DNA of 64,000 nucleotides from Cupriavidus nantongensis. GTDB lineage: Bacteria; Pseudomonadota; Gammaproteobacteria; Burkholderiales; Burkholderiaceae. Both the position numbers and the translations under genes were made by a program. Numbering within the stretch: the stretch's first letter is position 1; every line of letters begins with the position of its first letter. The notes under the pieces are model-generated. The model worked only from the letters and a program-made list of their open reading frames with translations, was not told where the DNA came from and made no database searches. The stretch lies in NCBI RefSeq assembly GCF_001598055.1, contig NZ_CP014844.1, forward strand, positions 1,116,001 through 1,180,000, written 5' to 3'. Of this stretch, positions 57,487-64,000 are shown piece after piece.

Positions 57487-58398
57487 TCAGGCCCAGTCGC
57501 GCGCCGGCAGGAAATCGGTGTACAGCGCCGCTTCGGGGCTGCCCGGCTCCGGTTGCCAGTCATAGCGCCAGGCCGCCAGCGGCGGCATCGACATCAGGAT
57601 GGATTCGGCTCGTCCGCCCGATTGGAGGCCGAACAGCGTGCCGCGGTCGAACACCAGGTTGAACTCGACGTAGCGCCCGCGCCGGTAGGCCTGGAAGGCG
57701 CGTTCGCGCTCGCCGTAGGGGGTGTCCTTGCGCGACTGCAGGATCGGCAGGTAGGCCTCCAGGAAGGCGTCGCCGACCGCCTGCATCATGGCGAAGCTGC
57801 GCTCGAAGCCGAGCGCGGAGAAGTCGTCGAAGAAGATGCCGCCGACGCCGCGCGCTTCGTTGCGGTGCTTCAGGAAGAAATACTCGTCGCACCACTGCTT
57901 GAAGCGCGGATACAGTTCGTCGCCGAACGGCGCCAGCGCCTGCTGGCAGGTGCGGTGGAAGTGGCTGCAGTCGCCGGCGTTGCCGTAGTAGGGCGTCAGG
58001 TCCATGCCGCCGCCGAACCACCAGACCGGCTCCGCCCCCGGCTTGAGCGCGAGGAAGCAGCGCACGTTCATATGCACCGTCGGCACATGGGGATTGCGCG
58101 GATGGAACACCAGCGACACGCCCATGGCTTCGAAGCTACGCCCGGCCAGTTCCGGCCGGTTGGCCGTGGCCGACGGCGGCAGGGTGTCGCCGCTGACATG
58201 CGAGAAGCCCACGCCGGCGCGCTCCATCACCGCGCCGCCTTCGAGGATGCGGGTGCGGCCGCTGCCGCGCAGGCGTTCGGTGGGCGGTTTCTCCCAGGCG
58301 TCGGTCAGGAACGGCTGGCCGTCGATGGCACCGATGGCATCGGTGATGCGGTCTTGCAGACCGAGCAGATAGGCACGGACTGCCTGGGAATCGATCAT
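57487..58398 (-). CDS. hemF: Oxygen-dependent coproporphyrinogen III oxidase
   Basis: Oxidative decarboxylation of coproporphyrinogen III to protoporphyrinogen IX in haem synthesis. The 303-residue length is typical. Conserved segments are [60 protein letters not shown] and [20 protein letters not shown]. Histidines in HPRNPH and FHRTCQ and an aspartate in GGMDLTP are the expected active-site residues. The oxygen-dependent form indicates aerobic growth; an anaerobic HemN could exist elsewhere. nadD follows after 10 bases. Confidence 0.97.
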   Translation of the reverse strand: MIDSQAVRAYLLGLQDRITDAIGAIDGQPFLTDAWEKPPTERLRGSGRTRILEGGAVMERAGVGFSHVSGDTLPPSATANRPELAGRSFEAMGVSLVFHPRNPHVPTVHMNVRCFLALKPGAEPVWWFGGGMDLTPYYGNAGDCSHFHRTCQQALAPFGDELYPRFKQWCDEYFFLKHRNEARGVGGIFFDDFSALGFERSFAMMQAVGDAFLEAYLPILQSRKDTPYGERERAFQAYRRGRYVEFNLVFDRGTLFGLQSGGRAESILMSMPPLAAWRYDWQPEPGSPEAALYTDFLPARDWA

Positions 58399-58554
58399 GG
58401 TGGGCTGAATCGGATAAACCGACGAATGGACCGGCCGGATGGCACGCCGGCAGCCAGTCGGCTGCCGGTTGCGTCACAGCATTGTCACGATTGTACCGGC
58501 TGGGCGGCCTGTTGGTCGCCGGAAGCGGTCGCCACGGCCGCCGCGGGCGGCGCG

Positions 58555-59823
58555 TCAGCGCTTGATGGCGCGGTAGCCGATGTCGGTGCGGTACTGCATG
58601 CCGTCGAAGCGGATCTGCTCGACCGCGGCATAGGCGGCGCGCTGCGCGGCCTTGACGGTGTCGGCCAGGCCGACCACGCACAGCACGCGCCCGCCCGAGG
58701 TCAGCAGGGTGCCGTCCTTGAGCGTGGTGCCGGCGTGGAAGGTCACGCTGTCGTCGGTTTCGGCGGGGATGCCGGTGATGGCATCGCCCTTGCGCGGGTC
58801 GTCGGGATAGCCGTGGGCGGCCATCACCACGCCCAGCGCGGTGCGCCGGTCCCAGTCCAGCTCGATGCTGTCGAGCTTGCCCGAGACGGCGGCTTCCATC
58901 ACGTCGACCAGGTCGGTCTTCAGGCGCGCCAGGATCGGCTGGGTTTCCGGATCGCCCATGCGGCAGTTGAATTCCAGCGTCTTGGGGTTGCCATCCTGGT
59001 CGATCATCAGGCCGGCGTACAGGAAGCCGGTGTACGGGATGCCGTCCTTTTCCATGCCGCGCACCGTCGGCAGGATGATCTCGCGCAGCGCGCGCGCATG
59101 CAGCGCCGGCGTGACCACCGGCGCCGGCGAGTACGCGCCCATGCCGCCGGTGTTGGGGCCGGCGTCGGCGTCGAGCAGGCGCTTGTGGTCCTGGCTGGTG
59201 GCCAGCGCCAGCACGTTCTTGCCGTCTACCAGCACGATAAAGCTGGCTTCCTCGCCTTCCAGGAACTCTTCGATCACCACGCGCGCGCCGGCGTCGCCCA
59301 GCTTGTTGCCCTCCAGCATCATGTCGACGGCCTGGTGCGCTTCTTCCAGCGTCATCGCCACCACCACGCCCTTGCCCGCGGCCAGGCCGTCGGCCTTGAT
59401 CACGATCGGCGCGCCCTGCGCGTCGATGTAGGCGTGCGCCTGGGCGGCGTCGGCGAAGGTCTGGTAGGCGGCGGTGGGAATGCCGTGGCGCTGCATGAAG
59501 GCCTTGGCGAAATCCTTGGACGACTCCAGCTGCGCGGCGGCCTGGGTCGGGCCGAAGATGCGCAGCCCCTTGGCGCGGAAGATGTCGACGATGCCGGCGG
59601 CCAGCGGGGCCTCGGGGCCGACCACGGTAAAGGCCACGCCTTCGCGCTCGGCAAACGCCGCGATGACCTCGGGATCGGTCAGCGGAACATTCTGCAGGCG
59701 CTTGTCGAGCGCGGTTCCGCCGTTTCCCGGCGCGACGTACACCACCTGCACCTTGGGCGACTGGGCCAATTTCCAGGCCAGCGCGTGTTCACGTCCACCC
59801 GAGCCGACAACCAATACTTTCAT
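58555..59823 (-). CDS. purD: Phosphoribosylamine-glycine ligase (GAR synthetase)
   Basis: ATP-grasp enzyme of de novo purine synthesis. The 422-residue protein begins MKVLVVGSGGREHALAWKLA. It has TVVGPEAPLAAGIVDIF, the ATP-grasp loop PIVIKADGLAAGKGVVVA, GEEASFIVLVDGKN and EFNCRMGDPETQPILARL, all of which are family landmarks. ATG 59823 opens the conserved N-terminus. The 156 bases before hemF show no gene. yebC lies 89 bases upstream and probably heads the transcript. Confidence 0.97.
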   Translation of the reverse strand: MKVLVVGSGGREHALAWKLAQSPKVQVVYVAPGNGGTALDKRLQNVPLTDPEVIAAFAEREGVAFTVVGPEAPLAAGIVDIFRAKGLRIFGPTQAAAQLESSKDFAKAFMQRHGIPTAAYQTFADAAQAHAYIDAQGAPIVIKADGLAAGKGVVVAMTLEEAHQAVDMMLEGNKLGDAGARVVIEEFLEGEEASFIVLVDGKNVLALATSQDHKRLLDADAGPNTGGMGAYSPAPVVTPALHARALREIILPTVRGMEKDGIPYTGFLYAGLMIDQDGNPKTLEFNCRMGDPETQPILARLKTDLVDVMEAAVSGKLDSIELDWDRRTALGVVMAAHGYPDDPRKGDAITGIPAETDDSVTFHAGTTLKDGTLLTSGGRVLCVVGLADTVKAAQRAAYAAVEQIRFDGMQYRTDIGYRAIKR

Positions 59824-59912
59824 GATCCACTGCCAGAAAAGAAACGCATGCAAAAAGGCGGCAGCTGGGTCCTGAAAGCCGGGCTGCCGCCGTTGGGGAG
59901 CTTGTTACCGTT

Positions 59913-60638
59913 TTAGTCTTCGATTACCGCGTTGGTGAAGACTTCCTGCACGTCGTCCAGGTTTTCCAGGGCGTCGAGCAGTTTCTGCATCTTGACCGCG
60001 TCGTCGCCGCTGAAGCTGACTTCGTTCTGCGGCTTCATCACCACGTCGGCAACTTCGGCCTTGAAGCCGGCGGCTTCCAGCGCGGCCTTGACCGCGGAAA
60101 AATCGTTGGGCGGGCAGGTGACTTCGATCGAGCCGTCGTCGTTGGTGACGACATCGTCGGCGCCGGCTTCGAGCGCGGCTTCCATCAGCTTGTCTTCCGG
60201 CGTGCCGGGTGCGAACAGGAACTGGCCGCAGTGGGTGAACATGAACGCCACCGAACCCTCGGTGCCCATGTTGCCGCCGTGCTTGGAAAACGCGTGGCGC
60301 ACTTCGGCCACGGTGCGGGTGCGGTTGTCGGTGAGGCAGTCGACGATGATCGCGGCGCCGCTCAGGCCGTAGCCTTCGTAGCGGATTTCCTCGTAGTTCA
60401 CGCCTTCCAGGCCACCCACGCCGCGCTGGATCGCGCGCTGGATGTTGTCCTTGGGCATGTTGGCGTCCATGGCCTTGTCCATCGACAGGCGCAGGCGCGG
60501 GTTGGAGTCGGGATCACCGCCGCCGAGCTTGGCGGCCACGGTGATTTCCTTGATCAGGCGGGTCCAGATCTTGCCGCGCTTGGCGTCTGCGGCGGCTTTC
60601 TTGTGTTTGATATTGGCCCATTTCGAGTGACCGGCCAT
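59913..60638 (-). CDS. YebC/PmpR-family transcriptional or translational regulator
   Basis: A 241-residue DNA/RNA-associated protein starting [21 protein letters not shown] (shortened here). It contains [40 protein letters not shown] and the acidic central segment [20 protein letters not shown]. Family members were described as transcription factors and more recently as factors that help ribosomes through proline stretches. A GGAGAGAAT ribosome binding site precedes the start. It heads the purD-hemF-nadD-rsfS-rlmH-maf-rng run and is divergent from the HerA-like gene. Confidence 0.93.
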   Translation of the reverse strand: MAGHSKWANIKHKKAAADAKRGKIWTRLIKEITVAAKLGGGDPDSNPRLRLSMDKAMDANMPKDNIQRAIQRGVGGLEGVNYEEIRYEGYGLSGAAIIVDCLTDNRTRTVAEVRHAFSKHGGNMGTEGSVAFMFTHCGQFLFAPGTPEDKLMEAALEAGADDVVTNDDGSIEVTCPPNDFSAVKAALEAAGFKAEVADVVMKPQNEVSFSGDDAVKMQKLLDALENLDDVQEVFTNAVIED

Positions 60639-60765
60639 GATTCTCTCCGAAGCGGAATGCGGTGATCTGCGGTGATGTTGTGCGGGGTCGCCAGGCGCGC
60701 CGCGGCTGCCTCGAAAAGGTGGCCGCGCGGCGCGCGCCAGGTGACGGATATGCCTGGCGGCTGGC

Positions 60766-60771
60766 TATAAT
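60766..60771 (+). promoter_or_regulatory. Promoter -10 for the HerA-like gene
   Basis: A perfect TATAAT, framed by GGCTG (60759-60763) and CAGCC (60772-60776). A weak -35, GTGACG, lies at 60741-60746. The leader then contains five 11-bp repeats before the ATG at 60891. Confidence 0.5.
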
Positions 60772-60814
60772 CAGCCCAGGATTTTATCACGCGGGCCTGC
60801 CCGCGCCGCCCGGA

Positions 60815-60869
60815 CCCACTCGACTCCCACTCGACTCCCAATCGAGTCCCAATCGAGTCCCAATCGACC
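60815..60869. repeat. Five 11-bp tandem repeats in the HerA-like gene leader
   Basis: CCCACTCGACT twice, CCCAATCGAGT twice, then CCCAATCGACC, all contiguous. The core TCGA is palindromic, and the variant pair CGACT/CGAGT suggests stepwise duplication. It lies in the predicted 5' untranslated region, 22 bases before the ATG. Confidence 0.75.
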
Positions 60870-60890
60870 CTCACGCAATCCAGGAACATC

Positions 60891-62408
60891 ATGGCCGACC
60901 CCATCCTCATCGCCAAGAATGCCGAACATGAACTGGTGCTGCTGCCGCAGATGGGCAACCGGCACGGGCTGATCACCGGCGCCACCGGCACCGGCAAGAC
61001 TGTCACGCTGCAGACGCTGGCGCAGGGGTTCTCGCGCCTGGGGGTGCCGGTGTTCATGGCGGATGTCAAAGGTGACCTGACCGGCATTTCGCAGCCCGGC
61101 CAGCCGTCGGACAAGCTCAAGCAGCGGCTCGCCGACCTGAACCTGCCCGAGCCGGTCTGGGGCGGCTGCCCGACCGCGCTGTGGGACGTGTTCGGCGAGA
61201 AGGGCCACCCGGTGCGCGCCACGGTCTCGCACATGGGGCCGCTGCTGCTGTCGCGCATGCTGGAGCTGAACGACACCCAGCAGGGCGTGCTGAACCTGGT
61301 GTTCCGCATTGCCGACGCCAACGGCCTGCTGCTGCTCGACGCCAAGGACCTGCGCGCGATGCTGCAGTACGTCGGCGACAACGCCAGCCAGTTCACCACC
61401 GAATACGGCAATATCTCGGCGGCCTCGGTCGGCGCGATCCAGCGCGGGCTGATCGCGCTGGAATCGCAGGGCGGCGACGTCTTCTTCGGCGAGCCCATGC
61501 TGAACCTGGAAGACTTCATCCAGACCGACAAGGGCCAGGGCGTGGTCAATATCCTGGCCGCCGACAAGCTGATGAACTCGCCGCGGCTGTACGCGACCTT
61601 CCTGCTGTGGATGCTGTCCGAACTGTTCGAGAAGCTGCCGGAGGCCGGCGACCTCGACAAGCCCAAGCTGGTGTTCTTCTTCGACGAGGCCCACCTGCTG
61701 TTCAACGACGCGCCCAAGGCGCTGCTCGACAAGATCGAGCAGGTGGTGCGGCTGGTGCGCTCCAAGGGCGTGGGCGTGTACTTCGTCACGCAGAACCCGG
61801 TCGATATTCCGGACACGGTGCTGGGGCAGCTGGGCAACCGCGTGCAGCACGCGCTGCGCGCCTTCACCCCGCGCGACCAGAAGGCGGTCAAGGTGGCGGC
61901 CACGACCATGCGCGCCAACCCCAAGCTGGACCTGGAAACCGCCATCGGCGAGCTGGGCGTGGGCGAGGCGCTGGTGTCGTTCCTCGACGCCAAAGGCACG
62001 CCGTGCGTGACCGAGCGCGCCTGGGTGCTGGCGCCCGGCAGCCGCATCGGCCCGGCGACGGAGGACGAGCGCAAGCAGCTGATCGCCAACTCGCTGGTGG
62101 CCGGCACTTATGAGAAGACCGTCGACCGCGAATCCGCCTATGAAAAGCTGCGCGGCAGCGTGCCGACGGTGGCGAATGGCGGCAAGGCCGGCGCGCCGGC
62201 CGGCCAGCCCGCGGGCGAACAGGACAGCGGCTGGCTGGGCACCGCCGGCGAAATCTTCGGCACGCTGACCAAGGGCACCGGCAAGAGCGGCCGCGGCGAT
62301 TCGATCCTGGAATCGATGGCCAAGTCGGCCGCGCGCACGGTCGGCTCGCAGGTCGGGCGCGAGTTGATTCGGGGCGTGCTGGGGAGTTTGTTGGGGAAGA
62401 AGAAGTAA
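60891..62408 (+). CDS. HerA-like (DUF853) P-loop ATPase
   Basis: A 505-residue FtsK/HerA superfamily protein. Walker A is [18 protein letters not shown] and Walker B is [20 protein letters not shown]. The arginine-finger and sensor regions include [20 protein letters not shown] and [20 protein letters not shown]. This is the DUF853 branch, annotated as putative bipolar DNA helicase; no NurA-like nuclease is adjacent. The C-terminal 80 residues are Gly/Ala/Ser-rich. The protein is cytosolic. The true substrate is unknown. Confidence 0.88.
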   Translation: MADPILIAKNAEHELVLLPQMGNRHGLITGATGTGKTVTLQTLAQGFSRLGVPVFMADVKGDLTGISQPGQPSDKLKQRLADLNLPEPVWGGCPTALWDVFGEKGHPVRATVSHMGPLLLSRMLELNDTQQGVLNLVFRIADANGLLLLDAKDLRAMLQYVGDNASQFTTEYGNISAASVGAIQRGLIALESQGGDVFFGEPMLNLEDFIQTDKGQGVVNILAADKLMNSPRLYATFLLWMLSELFEKLPEAGDLDKPKLVFFFDEAHLLFNDAPKALLDKIEQVVRLVRSKGVGVYFVTQNPVDIPDTVLGQLGNRVQHALRAFTPRDQKAVKVAATTMRANPKLDLETAIGELGVGEALVSFLDAKGTPCVTERAWVLAPGSRIGPATEDERKQLIANSLVAGTYEKTVDRESAYEKLRGSVPTVANGGKAGAPAGQPAGEQDSGWLGTAGEIFGTLTKGTGKSGRGDSILESMAKSAARTVGSQVGRELIRGVLGSLLGKKK

Positions 62409-62440
62409 GGGCGGTTCAAGCTTGCCCGCGGTTTGCTCAC

Positions 62441-62462
62441 CTCTCCCGCAGGCGGGAGAGGG
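62441..62462. repeat. REP-like palindrome
   Basis: CCTCTCCCGC pairs perfectly with GCGGGAGAGG around AG. This CTCTCCCGC palindrome is a familiar intergenic repeat in beta- and gammaproteobacteria and sits, as usual, between converging genes. It may stop or stabilise both transcripts. Confidence 0.65.
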
Positions 62463-62488
62463 AGTACACCGGCGGTCATGCATGGGCG

Positions 62489-62653
62489 TCAGCGCCGCTG
62501 CGCCGCGTCGCGCGCCTTCGCCGCTTCAGCATCCTCGCGCATCTTGCGCGCGAACATGCGGGCGAAGAACCAGCCCATGCCGATGATGAAGACGATCACG
62601 CCCAGGCTCATCAGCCCGGTGCTGGTACTGAACAGGATCTTGAAGGCTTCCAT
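62489..62653 (-). CDS. DUF3149 small membrane protein
   Basis: A 54-residue protein starting MEAFKILFSTSTGLMSLGVI. One membrane helix (LMSLGVIVFIIGMGWFFARM) is followed by a charged tail (RKMREDAEAAKARDAAQRR). The pattern M-E-x-x-K-x-L-F then helix then F-x-R-K-M matches DUF3149. AAGGGAG lies about seven bases before the ATG, so translation is well supported. It lies 129 bases downstream of upp on the same strand and may share its transcript. The function is unknown. Confidence 0.82.
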   Translation of the reverse strand: MEAFKILFSTSTGLMSLGVIVFIIGMGWFFARMFARKMREDAEAAKARDAAQRR

Positions 62654-62782
62654 GCGTGGCTCCCTTTATGTGTGGACGCTGGCGCGCGGCGAGGTCTCGC
62701 CGGCGCTTGCCGCCAGTGTAGGGAGCCGCATCGGGCGGGCTATTGAGGCCGGTCAAGCGCCGGCCAGCCCGCGTCCGTGCCG

Positions 62783-63433
62783 TCAGTTCTTGGTGCCGAA
62801 CAGCCGGTCGCCGGCATCGCCCAGCCCGGGCACGATATACGCATCGGCATCCAGGTGGCTGTCGAGCGAGGCGACGAACAGCTTCACCCCCGGGTGCGCC
62901 TTCTGGAACACTTCCACGCCCTCGGGCGCGGCCACCAGCGCGACGAAGGTGATGGCCTCGTCCTTGACGCCGCGGCGCTTGAGCACCTCCACCGCGTGCG
63001 CCGCCGAATAGCCGGTGGCGACCATGGGATCGCACAGGATAAAGCTGCGATCTTCCAGCGCCGGCAGGCGCACCAGGTATTCCACCGGGCGGTGCTGCTC
63101 GTCGCGGTACACGCCGATATGGCCGATGCGCGCCGACGGAATCAGCTCGACCAGGCCGTCGCTCATGCCCACGCCCGCGCGCAGCACCGGCACGATGGTC
63201 AGCTTCTTGCCGGCGATTACCGGCGCGTCCAGCTCGACCAGCGGGGTCTCGATGCGGCGCGTGGTCAGCGGCAGGTTGCGGGTGATCTCGTAGCCCATCA
63301 GCAGCGTGATCTCGCGCAGCAGCTCGCGGAACGTGCGCGTCGACGTTTCCTTGTCGCGCATGTGCGAGAGCTTGTGCTGGATCAGCGGGTGGTCGAGGAT
63401 GAAGAGGTTGGGAAAGCGCGGGTCTTGTTTCAT
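62783..63433 (-). CDS. upp: Uracil phosphoribosyltransferase
   Basis: Converts uracil and PRPP to UMP. The 216-residue protein contains [40 protein letters not shown] and [20 protein letters not shown]. The PRPP motif is [20 protein letters not shown], and the C-terminal uracil site is [18 protein letters not shown]. All are intact. It would salvage uracil brought in by the NCS2 permease elsewhere in the window. Upstream are a 172-base gap with 11-bp repeats and an MFS gene. Confidence 0.97.
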   Translation of the reverse strand: MKQDPRFPNLFILDHPLIQHKLSHMRDKETSTRTFRELLREITLLMGYEITRNLPLTTRRIETPLVELDAPVIAGKKLTIVPVLRAGVGMSDGLVELIPSARIGHIGVYRDEQHRPVEYLVRLPALEDRSFILCDPMVATGYSAAHAVEVLKRRGVKDEAITFVALVAAPEGVEVFQKAHPGVKLFVASLDSHLDADAYIVPGLGDAGDRLFGTKN

Positions 63434-63560
63434 GGCTGGCGGCGAGGGCTCGGCGGGATGGCGAGTGAAGCGGGCGCGCGAGGCCGGTTGGGGCTCGCGC
63501 GCCGCGCCGTTGCAGCCGGATTGTAATGGAAGCGGGCCGCCGCGCCCGGCAGCGGCCCCG

Positions 63561-63593
63561 CGGTTGCCCCGTGGTTGCCCTGCGGTTGCCCCG
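63561..63593. repeat. Three 11-bp tandem repeats between the MFS gene and upp
   Basis: CGGTTGCCCCG, TGGTTGCCCTG and CGGTTGCCCCG are contiguous. They end 12 bases before the MFS stop codon region and lie about 130 bases upstream of the upp start. Confidence 0.6.
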
Positions 63594-63605
63594 TAGCGCC
63601 TTCGG

Positions 63606-64000
63606 CTAGTCGAGCGCGCGGTCCTTCGACTCGATATCGACCAGGAAGATGGCCAGCGCCGCCACGGCCAGGAACGAGGACAGCAGCGCCAGCGCCAGCG
63701 TGAACTGGCTGGCCATGATCGGCGCGACGATCGACGGGGCGAACAGGCCGCCGAAGCGCGCCATTGCCCCCGCGGTGCCCATGCCGCTGGCGCGCAGGTC
63801 GGTCGGGTACACCTCGGGCGTGAAGGCGTACAGCGCGCCCCAGGTGCCGAGCAGCGAGAAGCTCATCAGCAGGGTCGAGCCGATCACCAGCGCCGGCGAC
63901 TGGCCCAGGCTGTACAGCATGCAGCCCGCCGCGCTCAGCAGCAGGAAGCCGATCAGCGTCGGCTTGCGGCCCCAGCGCTCGACCCCATGCGCGGCCAGCG
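63606..64000 (-). CDS. MFS transporter, C-terminal part (runs off the window)
   Basis: The visible 131 codons are the C-terminal end of a major facilitator transporter; the 5' end lies beyond base 64000. The segment [20 protein letters not shown] is the MFS motif A-like loop (G-R-K/R). The last helices include [20 protein letters not shown] and [21 protein letters not shown], as in aromatic acid or sugar/niacin-type porters. Upstream of residue M (63920) the frame stays open to the edge, so that Met is internal. The substrate is unknown. upp follows after a 172-base gap. Confidence 0.85.
   Translation of the reverse strand, partial: LAAHGVERWGRKPTLIGFLLLSAAGCMLYSLGQSPALVIGSTLLMSFSLLGTWGALYAFTPEVYPTDLRASGMGTAGAMARFGGLFAPSIVAPIMASQFTLALALLSSFLAVAALAIFLVDIESKDRALD

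Noticed and set aside
60815..60869. CRISPR array
   Set aside because: The 11-bp units are contiguous with no spacers, and no cas gene is near.

Overview
The window is ordinary, gene-dense, high-GC core chromosome of a betaproteobacterium. Gene order (gyrA, serC-pheA-hisC-tyrA-aroA-cmk-rpsA-ihfB, lapAB, hldA/hldD, rpsP-rimM-trmD-rplS, and yebC-purD-hemF-nadD-rsfS-rlmH-maf-rng) and protein sequences point to Burkholderiaceae, most like Cupriavidus/Ralstonia. This is a family-level judgement from memory, not a search. I see no prophage, insertion sequence, CRISPR array, rRNA or tRNA gene.

Layout. 1-3600: gyrA and a periplasmic DUF2059 protein. 3700-13080: the serine/aromatic amino acid supra-operon running into cmk, rpsA and ihfB, closed by a strong terminator at 13053-13083. 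It is interrupted by one inverted gene, a DUF2061 membrane protein with an almost perfect Fur box upstream. 13300-18440: envelope genes lapA-lapB, UDP-glucose dehydrogenase, hldA and hldD. 18500-24600: ComEA-like protein, NCS2 permease, cysM, mltB (minus), histone-deacetylase-like protein and an ECHDC3-like crotonase. 24600-31170: metNIQ methionine importer with an attenuator-like leader, then etfBA and an acyl-CoA dehydrogenase. 31190-34350: dadA divergent from its probable Lrp-type regulator around a palindrome, then a radical SAM protein. 34260-37430 (minus): small hypothetical and membrane proteins and a soluble PQQ-type dehydrogenase. 37490-39930: the rpsP-rimM-trmD-rplS operon.

40000-45280: CoA pyrophosphatase, trhO (minus) and dnaE. 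45300-51150: lipopolysaccharide genes (three glycosyltransferases, MsbA-type flippase, heptosyltransferase I). 51300-53140: an AhpD-like protein, a lipoprotein and a small secreted acidic/basic protein. 53180-60640 (minus): one long housekeeping run yebC-purD-hemF-nadD-rsfS-rlmH-maf-rng. 60760-64000: a HerA-like ATPase, a tiny DUF3149 membrane protein, upp and the 3' end of an MFS transporter gene.

Functional threads. Serine and prephenate/tyrosine/phenylalanine synthesis share a transcription unit with ribosomal protein S1 and CMP kinase. Lipid A/core assembly is spread over two blocks (lapB regulation, UDP-glucuronate supply, ADP-heptose synthesis; then core glycosyltransferases, MsbA and WaaC). 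Etf and an acyl-CoA dehydrogenase form an electron-transfer pair.

I found no convincing new multi-gene system. The leads worth checking are regulatory or single-gene: the Fur box at 9987-10001, the terminator-like hairpin just in front of metN, the long inverted repeat after the crotonase gene, the crotonase lacking both catalytic glutamates, the two-promoter palindrome between dadA and lrp, the histone-like tail on RsfS, three short tandem repeats (11 or 12 bp) in promoter regions, and small genes of 52-81 codons that are easily missed.
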